15,913 nucleotides of DNA from positions 1-15,913 of the forward strand of contig DGHP01000007.1 in NCBI GenBank assembly GCA_002392705.1. The letters run 5' to 3'. How positions within the stretch are numbered: position 1 is the stretch's first letter; every line of letters starts with the position of its first letter. Both the position numbers and the translations under genes were made by a program. The notes beneath the pieces were generated by a model. That model had not been told where the DNA came from. It searched no databases and saw only the letters and a list, made by a program, of their open reading frames with translations. The stretch is from Lachnospiraceae bacterium UBA3845 (GTDB lineage Bacteria > Bacillota > Clostridia > Lachnospirales > Lachnospiraceae). Below are positions 14,707 through 15,913 of the stretch, piece by piece.

Positions 14707-14828
14707 AGCTGCTCCTTATCGCTGCTCCGCATACTCTGCAGCTGCTGTCTCTGACCGCGGATGAAAAAATGCGGCCGTCATTCCTGTCTTCTCCGGCGCG
14801 GATACAGAATCCTCCGTCTCCGTCAGAC

Positions 14829-14866
14829 AAAGAAACCCGACCTGTCCGGTCGTCCGGATAGTCGGG
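14829..14866 (-). terminator. Hairpin terminator candidate between khpA and rimM
   Basis: On the minus strand CCCGAC (14861-14866 on plus as GTCGGG) pairs with GTCGGG. Inside, after a small internal loop, TCCGG pairs with CCGGA around an ACGA tetraloop. The tail TTTCTTT follows directly. It lies 20 bases after the khpA stop. The internal loop and short T-tract suggest partial rather than full termination. Confidence 0.6.
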
Positions 14867-14886
14867 AATCTGGCTTTCTTATGCGG

Positions 14887-15117
14887 TCACTGCAAGATAT
14901 CTACAATAACTTTCTTGTCGTCTCTGGAAGCAGCTGCTTTCACAACAGAACGAATGGCTTTCGCGATCCTGCCCTGTTTCCCGATAACCTTGCCCATATC
15001 TGACGGGGCAACCTTTAGCTCAACCAGGATTGATCTCCCGCTTTCTTTCTCAGTGACCTCAACTTCATCAGGGTGATCGACAAGAGCTTTTGCAATTGTT
15101 TCGACTAACTCTTTCAT
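14887..15117 (-). CDS. khpA: KH-domain RNA-binding protein KhpA (YlqC)
   Basis: KhpA is a single KH-domain protein that partners with KhpB/EloR (Jag) in RNA binding and affects cell elongation in Gram-positive bacteria. The 76-residue length is typical. The KH GxxG loop appears in VIGKQGRIAKAIRSVVKAAA (G46-G49), with hydrophobic strands VEVTEK and ILVELKV before it and KKVIVDIL after it. The ATG at 15117 has GAAAGGG 6 bases upstream and lies 15 bases after the rpsP stop. The pair rpsP-khpA is one of the most conserved in Firmicutes. A hairpin with a T-rich tail follows. Confidence 0.95.
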   Translation of the reverse strand: MKELVETIAKALVDHPDEVEVTEKESGRSILVELKVAPSDMGKVIGKQGRIAKAIRSVVKAAASRDDKKVIVDILQ

Positions 15118-15132
15118 CGTAAACCCTTTCGA

Positions 15133-15378
15133 TTATTTTTCGATGCCGGCGATCTTGAAGAGCTTGGCAACGACCTCAGTCGGCTGTGCGCCTGAGTTGA
15201 GCCACTTCCTGGCCTCCTCCTCATTAATCTTGAAGGTGCTCGGCTCGGTATTCGGATCATAAGTGCCAAGTTCGGCGATGCATCTGCCGTCGCGCGGGGA
15301 TCTGGAATCCGCAACTACGATTCTGTAGAAAGGCACTTTCTTCTTACCGGTTCTTCTGAGTCTGATCTTAACTGACAT
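15133..15378 (-). CDS. rpsP: 30S ribosomal protein S16
   Basis: S16 is a primary-binding 30S protein needed for assembly around 16S rRNA helices 15 and 17. The 81-residue product has the family start [20 protein letters not shown], then [21 protein letters not shown] and a C-terminal half with [15 protein letters not shown]. The ATG at 15378 has AGGAGGAGG 6 bases upstream, one of the strongest ribosome sites here, as expected for a ribosomal protein. It lies 97 bases after ffh. I do not see a good promoter in that gap, only an AT-rich stretch with TATAGA-like sequences, so it is probably co-transcribed with ffh. Confidence 0.98.
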   Translation of the reverse strand: MSVKIRLRRTGKKKVPFYRIVVADSRSPRDGRCIAELGTYDPNTEPSTFKINEEEARKWLNSGAQPTEVVAKLFKIAGIEK

Positions 15379-15475
15379 GTTTATCCTCCTCCTGTATCGG
15401 ATTCATCTGAATTCTATAATTTCTATATCTGAAAGACGCGTCCGCATCATTCATTCAACTCATACCGCTCCCTGC

Positions 15476-15913
15476 TCAGAATCCTCCGAACGGAAGCTTC
15501 ATGCCGAAGCGCTTTCCCTTTTTCCCTTTCAGGGAGCCGCCCAGCTGTTTCATCATCTTCCTCGCCTGATCAAATTGCTTGACCAGCTTATTGACTTCGG
15601 CGATATCCACCCCCGCACCCTTTGCGATTCTCTGCTTTCTGGACATGTTCAGCAGATCCGGATTCGCCCTCTCCTGCGGTGTCATGGACAGGATGATGGC
15701 CTCTATGCGTTTTGTCTGGCTCTCATCAATCTGTCCTTCCAGCTGGGAGATCTGGGAATTGTTCATCCCGGGCATCATGGAGAGGATGGAACTCATGCCG
15801 CCCATCTTCTTCATCTGCTCCATGGAATCCAGGTAATCGTCGAAACCGAAGGATGCCTTTCGGATCTTCTGTTCCATCTCCCGCGCGCGGCTCTCATCGA
15901 GATTGGCCTGCGC
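15476..15913 (-). CDS. ffh: Signal recognition particle protein Ffh (3' part, cut by window edge)
   Basis: Ffh binds the SRP RNA and signal peptides and delivers ribosomes to FtsY at the membrane. Only the C-terminal M domain, about 145 residues, is in the window. The frame is open to base 15913 and continues with AQANLDESRARE before the first internal Met. Visible features are the linker KASFGFDDYLDSMEQMKKMG and the Met-rich signal-peptide groove (SSILSMMPGMNNSQI). The SRP-RNA-binding helix-turn-helix SRKQRIAKGAGVDIAEVNKL is followed by a basic tail ending MKLPFGGF. The NG GTPase domain lies outside. It heads the ffh-rpsP-khpA cluster as in other Firmicutes. Confidence 0.97.
   Translation of the reverse strand, partial: AQANLDESRAREMEQKIRKASFGFDDYLDSMEQMKKMGGMSSILSMMPGMNNSQISQLEGQIDESQTKRIEAIILSMTPQERANPDLLNMSRKQRIAKGAGVDIAEVNKLVKQFDQARKMMKQLGGSLKGKKGKRFGMKLPFGGF

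Noticed and set aside
1..15913. CRISPR, IS element, prophage, tRNA or rRNA
   Set aside because: No repeat-spacer series, transposase motifs, phage genes or RNA gene sequences were seen on either strand.

Overview
This 15.9-kb window is a chromosomal housekeeping region from a fairly GC-rich low-temperature-lineage Firmicute of the class Clostridia, most likely a Lachnospiraceae-type gut bacterium. That placement is an inference from three things: the order of conserved genes, the protein sequences, and the AGGAGG-type ribosome binding sites. Every convincing gene lies on the minus strand, so the biological reading direction is from high to low coordinates. I see no tRNA, rRNA, CRISPR array, prophage or insertion sequence.

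In reading order the first block (15913 to 13310) is the SRP and ribosome-maturation cluster: the 3' end of ffh, then rpsP, khpA, rimM and trmD. A hairpin with a T-rich tail sits between khpA and rimM and may partly divide the operon. TrmD carries an unusual insertion made of a 16-residue duplication. The next block (13316 to 11696) is accessory: a tandem ACT-domain protein and, joined to it by a TGATG overlap, an integral-membrane acyltransferase-3 protein.

The only long gene-poor stretch (11259 to 11695) is the most interesting part of the window. Reading leftward it holds a strong promoter (TTGACA-17-TAAGAT) behind AT-rich DNA, then a transcribed stretch of about 140 nt with a 19-nt tandem repeat. 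That stretch also has an 8-codon ORF with a good Shine-Dalgarno site, whose UGA stop touches the base of a strong intrinsic terminator. Immediately after the terminator is a second promoter (TTGACA-17-TAAAAT) that would serve prfC, the gene for peptide release factor 3. This can be read as termination-sensing attenuation of a release-factor gene or as a separate small RNA; sequence alone does not decide.

The last block (9438 to 1) is the classical Firmicute run: yqhY (Asp23/Gls24 family), nusB, xseA, xseB, ispA, dxs, tlyA, nadK, argR and the 5' part of recN. It is tightly packed, with start/stop overlaps at nusB/xseA and xseA/xseB and a possible GTG/TGA overlap at dxs/tlyA. It joins transcription antitermination, exonuclease VII, the start of isoprenoid synthesis (DXP synthase and farnesyl diphosphate synthase), rRNA 2'-O-methylation, NADP supply, arginine regulation and recombinational repair. 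Compared with the Bacillus subtilis version, folD is absent between nusB and xseA, nadK sits between tlyA and argR, and rplS does not follow trmD.

For many genes the longest open frame starts upstream of the real gene. Starts given here were chosen from Shine-Dalgarno placement and family N-termini.
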